A stretch of 64,000 nt of DNA from Actinostola sp. cb2023. Lineage: Eukaryota; Cnidaria; Anthozoa; Actiniaria; Actinostolidae. The position numbers and the translations under genes are program-made. Each line of letters begins with the position of its first letter. The stretch's first letter is position 1. Below are positions 1-10,990 of this stretch, piece after piece. Below the pieces are notes generated by a model that worked only from the letters and a program-made list of their open reading frames with translations, was not told the origin of the DNA and searched no databases. The stretch is taken from assembly GCA_033675265.1 (NCBI GenBank), contig JAUJYZ010001117.1, positions 372,001 through 436,000 of the forward strand, written 5' to 3'.

Positions 1-385
1 AATGAATTTCATTCACTTTCCATCCCGCACGTGAATGGGCGATAGTCTTGTCATTGTAATGAATTTCATTCACTTTCCATCCACGTGAATGGGCGATAGT
101 CTTGTCATTGTGATGAATTTCATTCACTTCCATCCACGTGAATGGGCGATAGTCTTGTCATTGTAATGAATTTCATTCACTTTCCATCCCGCACGTGAAT
201 GGGCGATAGTCTTGTCATTGTAATGAATTTCATTCACTTTCCATCCACGTGAATGGGCGATAGTCTTGTCATTGTAATGAATTTCATTCACTTTCCATCC
301 ACGTGAATGGGCGATAGTCTTGTCATTGTAATGAATTTCATTCACTTTCCATCCACGTGAATGGGCGATAGTCTTGTCATTTCCC
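1..385. repeat. 54-bp tandem satellite, about 7 units, open at the window edge
   Basis: Units contain AATGAATTTCATTCACTTTC followed by ACGTGAATGGGCGATAGTC. Most are 54 bp; two carry an extra CCGC-type insert. The array runs off the left edge. Because 54 is divisible by 3, the minus strand stays open as an 18-residue repeat (NDKTIAHSRGWKVNEIHY). No splice sites or non-repeat coding flank support a gene. Confidence 0.9.
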
Positions 386-1333
386 ACTCCCCCCGGGAAA
401 ACATTACTCCAAGAAGTAGACTCATGCAGCATATCAAACTTATGTTGTACAAAAGGTCATTGTTTCGCAAATGCTAATGAGCGACGGCGGTCTATCAATA
501 AAAACAGCATGATTTTGGTACATTTTTGCTATTTACTGCATTGTTAAAATACAAATCAAAAACCTACCAACGGAATATAAAAGACGAATATGTAAGGAAT
601 GAATAAGCTAGCAATTCAAGCAAAAATAAATATATTTGACTGTGTCATTTTCCGTTTCTTCAAAGTCAATCGAACTGAAATCTCTGAAGAGACATAGGAG
701 AGAGTGACATACGCTACACACAAATACCTTATGAATTCCTTGGGAATTGTGTCAATCAAAAACCTACCGCCGGATTCTAATGCTCTGTAATTATACGCGC
801 ATTTTGATATAAAATACATGCATATTGAACTTAATTAAGCTGTGTCAAAATGAAATCTAAAACAAATTTGTTTGGTAATTGTGAACATCATATTGGTGCT
901 CTGTATCCCGGTCTGTATGTAGAAGCTACATAGGCGAATTCGCAAATAAATTATGGCTCGGAAAGGACGTTTTTTGAAGGCAACTTCCAATATTTACACA
1001 CGAGATCAATAAGTAAGTTCGAATTTGTGATATATTTTCCCGTTGAGGAAACATATGCAGCTTTTCCATCCTCTCTTATATTTTAGCTACCTGATTTACA
1101 CATTGTCAAAGGAAAAAGTTGAATTCAGAAATGATAAACCAGTCACGTACGAATCTGCTTTATTTAGCGGTCATGGTGAACAAATTGCTGGATCAATCGG
1201 GCCTCAAACGTGCTTTAGTAAACAAAGCATTAACAAAAAAAGTTGTCCGCGTGATACGGGATCCCAACAGGAGCAAATGTTCATCGATGTAGGACATAAG
1301 TTTGATATGCTTGCAATTGATGGATGCATGGAC
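386..1333. other. No recognised gene; AT-rich spacer
   Basis: I see no supported exon. Two short direct repeats of AATCAAAAACCTACC lie at about 556 and 753. Positions 398-417 are identical over 20 nt to 3967-3986. Confidence 0.5.
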
Positions 1334-1360
1334 GGGGGGGGGGGGGGGGGGGGGGGGGGG
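1334..1360 (+). repeat. Poly-G tract (27 G)
   Basis: Uninterrupted G run directly followed by the left arm of an inverted repeat. One of seven G/C runs of at least 19 nt in the window. Confidence 0.95.
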
Positions 1361-2414
1361 AGGCCGGGCCTATGGCGGGGATTTGATTTTTTCAAGAAAT
1401 TTTCAGTCAAATTCCCTCCCCAGGGGCTAAAAGGAAAGGTCAAATGTGGTAAAAAAATTGCATACCCAGAGCAAAATGTTCCTCATTTTGCGAGAACATT
1501 TTGCGAGAGATATAGTTTATATAAACCCATTTGTTAGTTTTGAAAAATACAACAAAAAAAGATCATCAAAACCCAAACTTCAGTTATTCAGGTCCACACT
1601 TGGACCAGATTGAGATGTTCAAGCCACATCAGTTTCACTTCTTCTCTTGTCAAAAGTACCATTCTTGATACTTCATCAATAATTTCATCGGAAGGAACAG
1701 GGTAGCAAAGGGGGGGGAGTCATGATCATGCTTCAAGGGCGATTTTGTTGTAAATTCACGCGTCACGGACCAAAATGTCCGAAATTCACGAATCACGAGC
1801 GCTAGCCAAAATTTTGGAATTCACGCGTGTGAAAATGTTTAGATCCTAAACGTTCACGTTTCACAGAGCATAACAGCGGTAAATCACGAATCACAGTCGG
1901 TCAAAACGGACGATCACGTTGAAACATAAATTCACGCATCACGCTCGAATTTTTATGAATTTCACGATTTACGCTCCATTTTTTGGTCAAATCACGCGTA
2001 ACCCCTTTGCTACCCTGAAGGAATACCCTTGTAGTTGTTTTAATAAACAGATAGATTGTCACAAATTATCGTCATTCCAAACAAATCAATAGGTAAGTTA
2101 CTTATGAAACTTGTTTGTCTTTAATGTAAGAGTAAAGTACGAACATTTGACTGAAATAACATTTGAGTATTTTTACTCACCTACGATACTCAATTAATAA
2201 TACCATTCTTCTTGTGCTGTAAACGTGATCACGTGAGTCTGATCACATACGTGTTGAAAGCATGCTTCGATCCGGCAGTTGTTTCGCCGCGGAAATTTCA
2301 ATTTTACTTGTAATTTTACTTTTCAAATTTCCCCTACCCCGGGCAAGTGTTTAATCAAAATCCCAGACCACGGATAGCACATCAAGTCAAATCCCCGCCA
2401 TAGGCCCGGCCTCC
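1361..2414. mobile_element. Possible transposon bounded by inverted GGCCGGGCCTATGGCGGGG arms
   Basis: AGGCCGGGCCTATGGCGGGG at 1361-1380 recurs inverted at 2393-2414. The outer flanks are G-rich on the left and C-rich on the right, so the pairing continues into the poly-G and poly-C edges. No open reading frame inside looks coding; a smaller MITE (1698-2017) is nested within. The inverted arms are visible; element status is inferred. Confidence 0.5.
1698..2017. mobile_element. MITE with CAGGGTAGCAAAGGGG termini
   Basis: Terminal inverted repeats CAGGGTAGCAAAGGGG and CCCCTTTGCTACCCTG bound 320 bp full of near-copies of AATTCACG/TCACG. AAGGAA flanks both sides (1692-1697, 2018-2023), a possible target duplication. 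A truncated relative lies at 58632-58797. The CAGGG start resembles hAT-type ends, but the TSD is shorter than the usual 8 bp. Confidence 0.7.
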
Positions 2415-2460
2415 CCCCTCCCCGCATTGATAGGTGCATTATATTATCCTTAAATAGAGG

Positions 2461-2595
2461 TTATTAGTCGGCTAAGCATCTAATACGGCTGTGTATTTTT
2501 ACGAGTCATTTGGTATTTTGGCGAGCCTTTAGGCGAGCCAAAATACATGACGAGTAAAAATTCACAGCCGTATTAGATGCTTAGCCGACTAATAA
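2461..2595. repeat. Near-perfect hairpin palindrome
   Basis: TTATTAGTCGGCTAAGCATC at 2461 pairs with GATGCTTAGCCGACTAATAA ending at 2595. The pairing continues through CTAATACGGCTGTG and its complement, and the loop repeats GGCGAGCC. Likely a foldback MITE; no coding content. Confidence 0.8.
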
Positions 2596-3707
2596 GTTGT
2601 TTATTATATTTTTTGTCAAAGAAACTAGCTATTCTGGTGAAAGAAAAACAACAAATTACAGTGACAACTGGGAAATCTCTGTACGAGCGCGCGCTAGCCA
2701 ATGTAGAATTCTCGCACGCTGATTGGTTAATTTTCATCGCACGATTCTGCATGAATGATTGGAAAGCCAGTTTGAAGTAACTACCCAAAATACGGTCCCA
2801 TATTTCGCGCGTTCTTGTGCATATTTCGTGCGTTCTTTGACAAAAAATATAATAATCCTAAGGATAAAGGTGTATTTGGGAATAGAAACACAGATTCGCA
2901 AAGAATGAAGAAGGTTTTGTGTTTGTCACTAGAAAGTAATCATTTTATTCCTGATGGTGATCCATGTTTGAGAATTAATTACTATTGAGTTTTAACCTAG
3001 GTAGAGCTACAATCGTTGCCAAAATGTCTTGGCACGCTGGACTATTTTTGCGTAAAAAAAACAGTGATTTTCATTCCTAACACTATAGGGGCACTCCCCC
3101 CTCCCTCCCCCCCCCCCCCCTGAAGCAATGTTGCAGTAATCTGACAGATTATGACAGATTATGACGTCAGACCTCAAAAGAAACATTTCCACCCAAAATT
3201 GCTCCAGGGGGAGGGGCGAGGGGCGGTTGTATGCCAGTAGCCCTGCACACTTCTAAACATACAAGAAAACGGCAAGTCGTGCCAACCATTTTGGCAACGA
3301 TTGTATGTTTACCTCAACGTTGCCATGGTAACTGAGGTAGTGCATGAGTGGTATTAGAGATCATACTGACGCCATAGGGTTTAGTCATATACCGGTAGGG
3401 TTTAGTCATATATCGGTAGCAGGTCAGCAGGACTAAAACTTCAAGGCAGACGACACTGAAGATCGAGTATAATAGCGGTATTTCTTTGCTTGTGGGATAT
3501 CGTGATTATGCTGACGGCAAACAGTGGATGTTTGGTGGTGTCATGGTAACAAAGGTTTCAAGCCACACCTAGTAGCAGTCGGTCATATCGTTTCTTGATT
3601 TTCATTGGCTAATTTTAAAATGCCTTCTACCTTCGCCAATGTTTTTTTTGGAACTTGAATAACACTGTATTACCTAGCAGGAGAAACACATCGATTATCG
3701 TCGAATA
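2596..3707. other. No recognised gene; contains a C-run at 3107-3120
   Basis: Short antiparallel ORFs at 2573-2788 are mutual shadows. C-rich and G-rich patches at 3095-3120 and 3208-3228 resemble the poly-G transposon ends seen elsewhere. TAGGGTTTAGTCATATACCGG is repeated in near-identical form at about 3377 and 3397. Confidence 0.4.
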
Positions 3708-4242
3708 ATGGCTCTTCAAAGTCGAAGTGATTTTATCTTTTCATTGGTAACATTGCCTTGTATCAACTGCAGTCCGGCGATGGTCATCCCAACAAGGCCA
3801 TCGCATGAAGACCCAGAGTTGTTATACAGTTCCAAACTAGACGCTCTCGCCAAAGGTCGTTCACTGGTTCCTGCCTTTACGGGACAGAGTGTGTGGAATA
3901 GATCGTTGCTTTCGCTGTCAAAACCCCCGCTGCCTCTACAGTTCCAAACCACTCACTTCAATCAATAAAACATTACTCCAAGAAGTTCTAAATACCAGTG
4001 TATTTGCATGTGGGTCAGCGTTCCTTGCTCCTGGACATCCCTTGGAAAGCAAAGTTTACACCAAGAACATGGACTGTTCGATGTCCATCGAGAAAGAGTA
4101 TTACCACAGTGCTTTTTCGATGGAAAATACCTGTTCGGAGTGTGGAGCAAAGGATGGCGAAGTCTTGAAAAAGATTCCAATAAGAAAGAAGATTGGACCT
4201 CAGTTGCCATTATGTAGAAACTGTCAAATCTTGTTTCTCTAA
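3708..4242 (+). CDS. Uncharacterised ORF with Cys-rich C-terminus, probably frameshifted
   Basis: I do not recognise this protein. One frame opens at ATG 3708 and stops at 3968. A second frame, open from 3889 to the stop at 4242, carries the more protein-like part: a segment with VFACGSAFLAPGHPL, then CSECGAKDGEVLKK and a terminal LPLCRNCQ. The two CxxC pairs about 30 residues apart suggest a small zinc-binding knuckle. Joining the frames needs an indel in the 80-bp overlap, or the first frame is unrelated. Downstream, AAATAAAG at about 4592 could serve as polyadenylation signal but also looks like a retrotransposon tail. It could be a transposon-derived or domesticated fragment. Low certainty. 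Confidence 0.3.
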
Positions 4243-4737
4243 CTCAGTCCACCAAAACTTCAATTCAATGTTACTCGCTGTTTGTTATATCATGAAATGA
4301 TCTGAAAATGAAGAACAGGGCTCGCGTTTCGGAGCGAGAATTCGCAAGTGAATTTGGTAACACAGGCAGTGGAGCTAAGTATAGTCTCCGCTCAGTCAGT
4401 CACATTTTGATTTCCCTTTGAATTGTGAAAACGAAAACTTGTCGATGTTAATGTAAACTATGCGTGTCCGTCTTACTGGTCGCCATTTTGAATGTGCCTC
4501 TCTACGGTTTGAGACTACTTAAGCACCATGACGACGATGATTTATTTGAGGGCCACAAGTTTATTAGTACTATCTAATATGTGCCACCCTCTTTAAATAA
4601 AGACTTATTATTATTATTTCTTATGTTAATTTGCAAACTCTTTAGACTATTATTCATTGAATTTCTCGTCACTTCACCTTGATAATGGCGTCATGAACGT
4701 CGGTCTTTATATATTTTGTCATATATTTTTGCCTGTC

Positions 4738-4871
<134 letters not shown>

Positions 4872-5015
4872 TCGAGTTCAAGTAGTCAATTGTGAATTAC
4901 CTACATGTAGTGAGATTTGCAATTGTTTGTGTAAAAAATACATGAAATAAAGTTTCCATTATTATTATTATTATTATTAGGGAACCTTAAGCAACGAGGA
5001 CGAAATGAGCGTGGT

Positions 5016-5216
5016 TCAGTTTGGATGCCGCGAGCGCAGGCTATCTTTTTGTGGCCCGGTTGACTTTAAACAACTAACAGCTCCGGTAAAGAATTTCCAC
5101 AGGTCGTCTGCTCCGATGAGTAGGTCGATTTGAACGTCGCTGTCTCGTATCTGTTCGTCTGCCATCATGATTCCATCAAATTGTTGAGCGGCCTTTTCAG
5201 TGCATTGGCTTTCCAA
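5016..5216 (-). pseudogene. BEL/Pao-type LTR retrotransposon fragment (peptidase region)
   Basis: The 66-residue frame contains IDLLIGADDLWKFFTG, which resembles the conserved D-LIGAD-W motif at the end of the aspartic peptidase-like domain of BEL/Pao polyproteins, usually followed by a GP..-KLGW segment. Here the frame ends shortly after TGPQ. No gag, reverse transcriptase or LTR is visible nearby. Family recognition is from memory. Confidence 0.5.
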
Positions 5217-5374
5217 TGGTGGGCATATGGTTGGTACAACAAACGCTTGTAAATTCGTTGATGTTCTTTATTTCACTGCAAAAATAACGAACTGATCATG
5301 ACGTTCTCGTTCTCTTTGCAACGTCAAACATACGCATTTCACGTTGTATAGTTTAGCACAGAACACCTGAAGTT

Positions 5375-5690
5375 AAGCCGCATCTAAACGAACAAGTTTT
5401 CCTTGACAAGTTTTCCTTGACAAGTCTTCCTTGGCAAGGACAAATTGACAAGTTTTTGTCATCTACACGAGTAAGTTTTCCTTGACAAGGAAAAATTGGC
5501 GATGTTTTTGTCATCTACACGAGCAAGTTTTCCTTGACAAGGAAAAATTGGCGATGTTTTTGTCATCTACACGAGCAAATTTTCCTTAACAAGGAAAAAT
5601 TGGCGATGTTTTTGTCGTCTACACGAGCAAGTCTTCCTCAGTTGTGAAGGAAAACTTGTCAAGGAAAACTTGCTCGTGTAGATGCGGCTT
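5375..5690. mobile_element. MITE with AAGCCGCATCTA termini and internal tandem repeats
   Basis: The ends AAGCCGCATCTAAACGA and TCGTGTAGATGCGGCTT are inverted repeats that continue as CAAGTTTTCCTTGACAAG and its complement. The interior holds about four units of roughly 58 bp, each with a small palindrome (TTTTCCTTGACAAGGAAAA) and TTTTTGTCATCTACACGAG. The flanks read TTAA on the left and TTTA on the right, so a TTAA-type duplication is possible. Confidence 0.75.
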
Positions 5691-5770
5691 TACGAACAAA
5701 TCGAGCTCATTTCAAACATTCCAACAAAAAGTAATTAGCGCTATTGTTTCTCTGACGTCGTCGTCGTCCT
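5691..5770 (+). repeat. Dispersed repeat shared with 12188-12265
   Basis: AAATCGAGCTCATTTCAAACATTCCAACAA followed by a GCTATTGTTTC-TGACGTCGTC segment recurs at 12188 with few differences. Both copies adjoin transposon or retrotransposon ends. The element is not identified. Confidence 0.6.
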
Positions 5771-7437
5771 TTCCGTCCTCGATGCTTTTGTAAATCTTTA
5801 CTAGCGTTGAGGTAGAGCTCGTCACTAAAACTGCGCGATGAATTTATTTTAAAATTGTGTTCAGTGTCCTATTAGAAAATATAGGTCTAGATGATCATCT
5901 GATGTCGTGTGCATGTTTTCGTCTCCAGAAGAATTCCAGATGAGACACACTTGTATTATTTAACTTTTGTGGTTTGAGGTAAGTTCATTCCCCAAGTTCT
6001 AATTAAATGAAAACCTTTGATGATTGATTATATTTATTTTTATTATTTTATTGGTAATTTTTAGTATTTATTGCGACCAGTGAGCGAGCCCCAGCGAGCG
6101 AACTGGGAGCAACACTAATCTTTGGTTGGGCTTCCTGTGTTTCAGATGCCAGCTCGATTCTCGATTTGTGTTTTTCATTCCGTTTGGAAAGATTTTTTCC
6201 ACGTGACTTTTACCCTGACGTCATATATCGTACGTTCCCGTCGTTCATTTGGGCATTTGTGACTCATCTCGTGCTTAGAGTGGATTCGAAGCCTTTTTTT
6301 TGCTCGTACTTTATATCCGATTCTTCGATGGAATTAAAGATCTTCATTTATTGTTGACGATCGCTTCATATTAGCGACATATTGAGGCCGGGAAGGCAAT
6401 GTTCTCTTATTAGTCTTTCGGCTCTGTTGTGTGCTAATTCGCTGCACTGATTGCCACTGTGGACAACATAAGTAGTCGATCGAATCCTAGTACCGTATAC
6501 TCTGGTTCCAGAGTCCCTCTCTTCGCTCGTCCCCCAATAGTAGCCTCTGGAACCAGGGTAAGTACCGTATAAATGCTCTTGGAAACCAGGTCATCCCAGA
6601 TGCAGAGACGTTGTCATTGAATTATCTGCCTAACAGCTCGTTCGTTTATCGTGCCGCCAACCGTACCAAACCAGTTCCAAACAAATGATCTACCTTTGAT
6701 GGTAGAGCCTACTGAAGCATTACTAGTGATTGGCAACTGCAACGTATTTTATTCTAAATTCAAGATATAGGTGTTCATAAGTGTAGCAAATTGAATACTG
6801 AAAAATCGATAAAGCATGTACATTGATAAAGAAAAAAGTGTGATGTTGATTTTTATTGATTGATACTAATGTCGGGTATGTATCATGTTTAATATTCTTA
6901 TTGTATTGTCTTTGTTATTCTTTCTTTAAGCTTAGATGGCTTTAATAGATTTCTAAAACTGTTCAGGTGGTTATGTACAAGGGCTTGCAATAACTAGCCT
7001 CCTATGCAACCGTGACAGCGGAAATCACATCTCTGTAAAAATCAACCAATCATAATGGACCGTTCCCACGGCTGAAATGGACAAGAAACGATCGCGAAAT
7101 CAAAACATTTTTACGTGCATGGAGGATTGTCAAACCACCGAGTGAATAAAATTCAAGAATCAGAATCTGTATCACGTGTATATCTCAAAAGCCTGATGAA
7201 AAGAAAGCTCAAGAGTGTCCGCAGTTTACTGGGAAGAGAAACAATTCACATAAACAGTTGCAGAGTAATTGTTACATATCGATATTATAACAAATGCGCG
7301 TGTTTGAAATATTGGGCTACCTGTGCTGCTAAATATAGTATTTGTCTTGGTTTTCGGAGGTCGCAATTTTTGACCTATGGTTAGCCTAGTTTAATTAGTA
7401 ACCTTTGATGATTATACCCTCACAAATAATCCTCCAA
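5771..7437. other. No recognised gene
   Basis: Short ORFs at 6166-6357 and 7115-7384 lack recognisable domains and splice context. An imperfect hairpin at 6491-6572 pairs TACCGTATACTCTGGTTCCAGAG with its complement near 6550-6572. Confidence 0.4.
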
Positions 7438-8035
7438 TTAAGGTGACTCCGTTATCATTCTCGGCGCACTCGTCTATGACAAACTTTGGGTCATAATTTC
7501 CTCTGCTTTTATGCAATTGCCATAAAACATTGGCAACAATTAGAGCTATCATTCACCTATGATACAATATAATTCGATTGCACTGCAGAACATTTTTTTA
7601 AATAATATTAGAACTTGAGTAAAGTCAATGTTTTGGATAAAATTGGATATTGCGAAAAATCTGTCACGGCCGCATGAAAACAACCAAAATTAAGCACGGA
7701 AATTAGCTCCAACGATTGCTTTCGCTCCAACGATTTTGCTAAAACTTGGTCAGGTTATGAATTATGTCAATATAAAGTGATTCCAAAACTTTCATCCAAA
7801 AAAAACGGACAGATTTTTCGCAATATCCAATTTTATCCAAAATATTGAGCTTACTTAAGTTCTAATATTTGTTTTTTTAATGTTCTGCAGTGCAATCGAA
7901 TTATATTGTATTATAGGTGAATGAAAGCTCTAATAGTTGCCAATGTTTTATGGCAATTGCATAAAAGCAGAGGAAGTTATGACCCAAAGTTTGTCATAGA
8001 CGAGTGCGCCGAGAATGATAACGGAGTCACCTTAA
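7438..8035. mobile_element. piggyBac-like foldback MITE with TTAA target duplication
   Basis: TTAA at 7438-7441 and 8032-8035 flanks GGTGACTCCGTTATCATTC and its exact complement. The inverted arms extend roughly 190 bp each (GGCGCACTCGTCTATGAC through ATTGCACTGCAGAAC), leaving a short unique centre. There is no transposase. A second TTAA element with related GGTGATTCCC ends lies at 40136-40818. Confidence 0.85.
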
Positions 8036-8074
8036 ATCTTCGTTATTTGGTCACGTGCCGATTCGGTGTCAAAC

Positions 8075-8076
<2 letters not shown>

Positions 8077-8107
<31 letters not shown>
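8077..8107 (+). repeat. Poly-G tract (31 G)
   Basis: Preceded by AAACCC and followed by TACTCCC, so the run itself is the edge of a repeat element. Confidence 0.95.
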
Positions 8108-8108
<1 letters not shown>

Positions 8109-8408
8109 ACTCCCTTTGTCCAAGTGGTAGGGGTTGATCGGCGGTCCTTTTAGGGTTGAAAATATTTCCTGTGTGTACCTTTTAGGGGTTCGACTCAAAA
8201 CTCTTTTCTTTATTGAACAAACATGAAAGAACAGAAGAAAGATGTTGTCCAGTCACTGATTAAACGATATCAGCACAATCACGTTTTCGCCATATATGGT
8301 CGTACCTTTTAGGGGTCGAAATGAACATGGCTTCAACGGCTCTTTTAATTTATGCGTACCTTTTAGGGGTCATTTTCAAAACCGACCGCCGATCACCCCT
8401 ACCACTTG
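8108..8408. mobile_element. MITE with CAAGTGGTAGGGG inverted ends
   Basis: CAAGTGGTAGGGGTTGATCG at 8121 and CGATCACCCCTACCACTTG ending at 8408 are inverted, continuing into GGCGGTC/GACCGCC. The interior repeats ACCTTTTAGGGGT four times. It directly abuts the 31-G run. Confidence 0.8.
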
Positions 8409-8669
8409 CTGCTGCTGCTACTACTACTAAACAGTTCAACATAGAAATATGTTTTCACCACAATCAGTTGATTTCTCGCTTTCTGATTGGTCGAGAGCCA
8501 TGGTAAATATAGGTATGTGCCGCCCTTTAGGGTATGGCTTTTGAACCTTCAGATCCTTAAATTGGGTACCATATTTTGCTTTTTCACTATCAAATAAAAA
8601 AGTCGATCCTTAGATAGGGTACACTTCTTTATTAAAAATCCGCTTTGCGTAACAGCCCGCGTATGTACT

Positions 8670-9346
8670 TCTGATATTAGCGATTTCCAAAGGAATAGTA
8701 TTCACTTATTCCTTAAATTGGGTCTATATTTCAGTGACAATTCTTGGAAAGGGTAATAATTTGCCAATTTGTAAATCCTTAAACAGGGTTGTTTCGATAT
8801 CACTGCGGCACACCCAACTGATCCTAAATTTCCGGGAGTATCCCCGGCCCCCGTCCACACTACTCCATTTTCGTTTGAAAACGCATACAGCTATTTCTGA
8901 TATTAGCGATTTCCAAAGAAATAGTATTCACTTATTCCTTAAATTGGGTCTATATTTCAGTGACAATTCTTGGAAAGGGTAATAATTTGCCAATTTGTAA
9001 ATCCTTAAACAGGGTTGTTTCGATATCACTGCGGCACACCCAACTGATCCTAAATTTCCGGGAGTATTCCCGGCCCCCGTCCACACTACTCCATTTTCGT
9101 TTGAAAACGCATACAGCTATTTCTGATATTAGCGATTTCCAAAGGAATAGTATTCACTTATTCCTTAAATTGGGTCTATATTTCAGTGACAATTCTTGGA
9201 AAGGGTAATAATTTGCCAATTTGTAAATCCTTAAACAGGGTTGTTTCGATATCACTGCGGCACACCCAACTGATCCTAAATTTCCGGGAGTATTCCCGGC
9301 CCCCGTCCACACTACTCCATTTTCGTTTGAAAACGCATACAGCTAT
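8670..9346 (+). repeat. Three tandem copies of a 226-bp unit
   Basis: Starts of CTGATATTAGCGATTTCC at about 8671, 8897 and 9123 give a 226-bp period; copies two and three are almost identical. Each unit encodes the same spurious ORF. The last copy joins AAAAAATAGG instead of TGATATTAG after CAGCTATTTC. Confidence 0.95.
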
Positions 9347-9410
9347 TTCAAAAAATAGGTACCCTTAGGGGTACATGTGGCTACTGTACTGCAATATATC
9401 TATTTGCACA

Positions 9411-9503
9411 AACGTTGACCCATTCAAAATCATTGAACATAGAAACTGAGACCGAAATGGACACTCAGTTTCTATGTTCAATGATTTTGGAAGGGTCAAC
9501 GTT
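9411..9503. repeat. 93-bp hairpin palindrome
   Basis: AACGTTGACCCATTCAAAAT pairs with ATTTTGGAAGGGTCAACGTT, and CATTGAACATAGAAACTGAG with its complement. Only a 13-nt loop remains. Probably a foldback element. Confidence 0.85.
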
Positions 9504-9789
9504 TATGTACGTTTCAACCAGCAACTGAGACAAATTCTTAGCATTCCAGACGCGATTATGCAGCGCATAACGTAAACATCGGCCTATGAATCATCGGTTG
9601 AATAACACTTACAGTAACCTTTAATTTCATCTGACCGTTTAGAAAGACAGAATGAAAGCTGTGATAAATAATATTGGTGAATTTTCTGAAACTAAATTAT
9701 TAGCTACTCCAGGTAAAACGACTCGATGAAACTCGATGCAGACAATCATGAGCATCGCTCTCGGTAATACGAAGTGATAGGGCGATTTC

Positions 9790-9882
9790 TTTACTCGGGT
9801 GGTGATTGGTTCCGAAGTTTATCTATCAGCGAGATTTCTCTACTTGGGTGGTGATTGGTTCCGAAGTTTATCTATTGTTACT
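9790..9882 (+). repeat. Two tandem copies of a ~48-bp unit
   Basis: TGGGTGGTGATTGGTTCCGA followed by AGTTTATCTAT occurs twice in direct orientation. Confidence 0.8.
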
Positions 9883-10080
9883 TACTTATTTACTTTCGGA
9901 AAACTCAGACGATGTGTGGCAAGCGCAGTAGCCACAACCAACTGAATAGTGCATTCCAAGACCAAAGGGCATTGTGGGCCTCGTTATTTTGAAATAAAAA
10001 GTAAATATACAGCGATTTGTTCGCCATATGGAGCTAGTATATTGTCTCTGATGGAATACACAAAAAAAATATAATCAATT

Positions 10081-10990
10081 ATTATTATTTATGTATCGGG
10101 TTTAAAACCACGAGCCGAAGCCGAGTGGTTTTTAGACCCGATAAAACACGATCTGCGAGTTTATTGGACAGCTTCAAAAACGATCTTCCAAAATAATACA
10201 TTTTCGGATGATTTCAGTAAAAAACAGCAAGGAAAACACAAACATAGCAGTATCGTGTTCCTTCTAACGCCTCACACATGCGCACCGATACTACTGATAC
10301 TCTCGACAAGATCCCACATTTGAACGACGGTCCGAAAGTGTGACCAAGGAGCGATCTTTCCGGACAACATATATGTCGTCCCGTACAGGGAACAGGGAGG
10401 TCAATGATACGACACCAATATGAGACCTTCCCTTATTAGTATTCTTTATATAAAGAATACTAATGAGGATGGCTTTATATATTTATCAAATTCATGAATA
10501 ATTAATGAGGGAAATACAATAGAAATCATAAGCGTAGCAGACATTTGTAAATCGGATACAGAATCGTCCTCATTTGCATTCAACTTTAACTTGGATTTTC
10601 TTGGCCAAACTGTTTCCTATCATCCAAATTACAGTAAAACATCCACTTATACATCGTTGGATTCGATAAGTCAGATACAATATTCGCGTCCGATCTGTAT
10701 GGGATTTACAAACTCTCGCCGTAGTAAATCCCATACAGATCGGCCGCTCATATTGTATCTATTACATAAAGCCATCCTCATTAGAATTCTTTATATAAAG
10801 AATACTAATAAACAGTGTATTACCGGGTATAAAGGTACATACACGTGATGGATTTCATCCTTCTGATTGGACGAATTGCTCATTAATTATGCATGAGTTT
10901 TTGAAATTACTTTAGACAATATTACACGAGTCCCAAAATGCATTTCGGTCTTGGAATAGTGCTATATTCAGTACGTATCAACGTTTTTTG
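10081..10990 (-). mobile_element. Foldback transposon related to 53331-57172
   Basis: The right end GTTTTTTGAAATAGCTGTATA matches the TACAGCTATTTC terminal family. The interior contains a 45-bp palindrome (CGGGTTTAAAACCACGAG and complement) at about 10098 and hairpins around 10440 and 10710. Most of it occurs in reverse order in 53340-53637 plus 56704-57170, where a retrotransposon interrupts it. The left end is not clear; 9941-9975 carries the family's CCAAGACC subterminal motif. Confidence 0.75.

Noticed and set aside
124..432. 18-residue repeat protein in the left satellite
   Set aside because: The 54-bp period keeps the frame open by chance; no flanking coding sequence.
1043..1537. 164-residue ORF with a Gly run
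   Set aside because: Depends on reading through the poly-G tract; no domain, and it crosses a transposon edge.
5376..5690. Regular short repeats resembling a CRISPR array
   Set aside because: Eukaryotic context, spacers near-identical, and the block is bounded by transposon-type inverted ends.
7115..7384. 89-residue basic ORF
   Set aside because: No recognisable motif, no splice or promoter context; length is within chance for this region.
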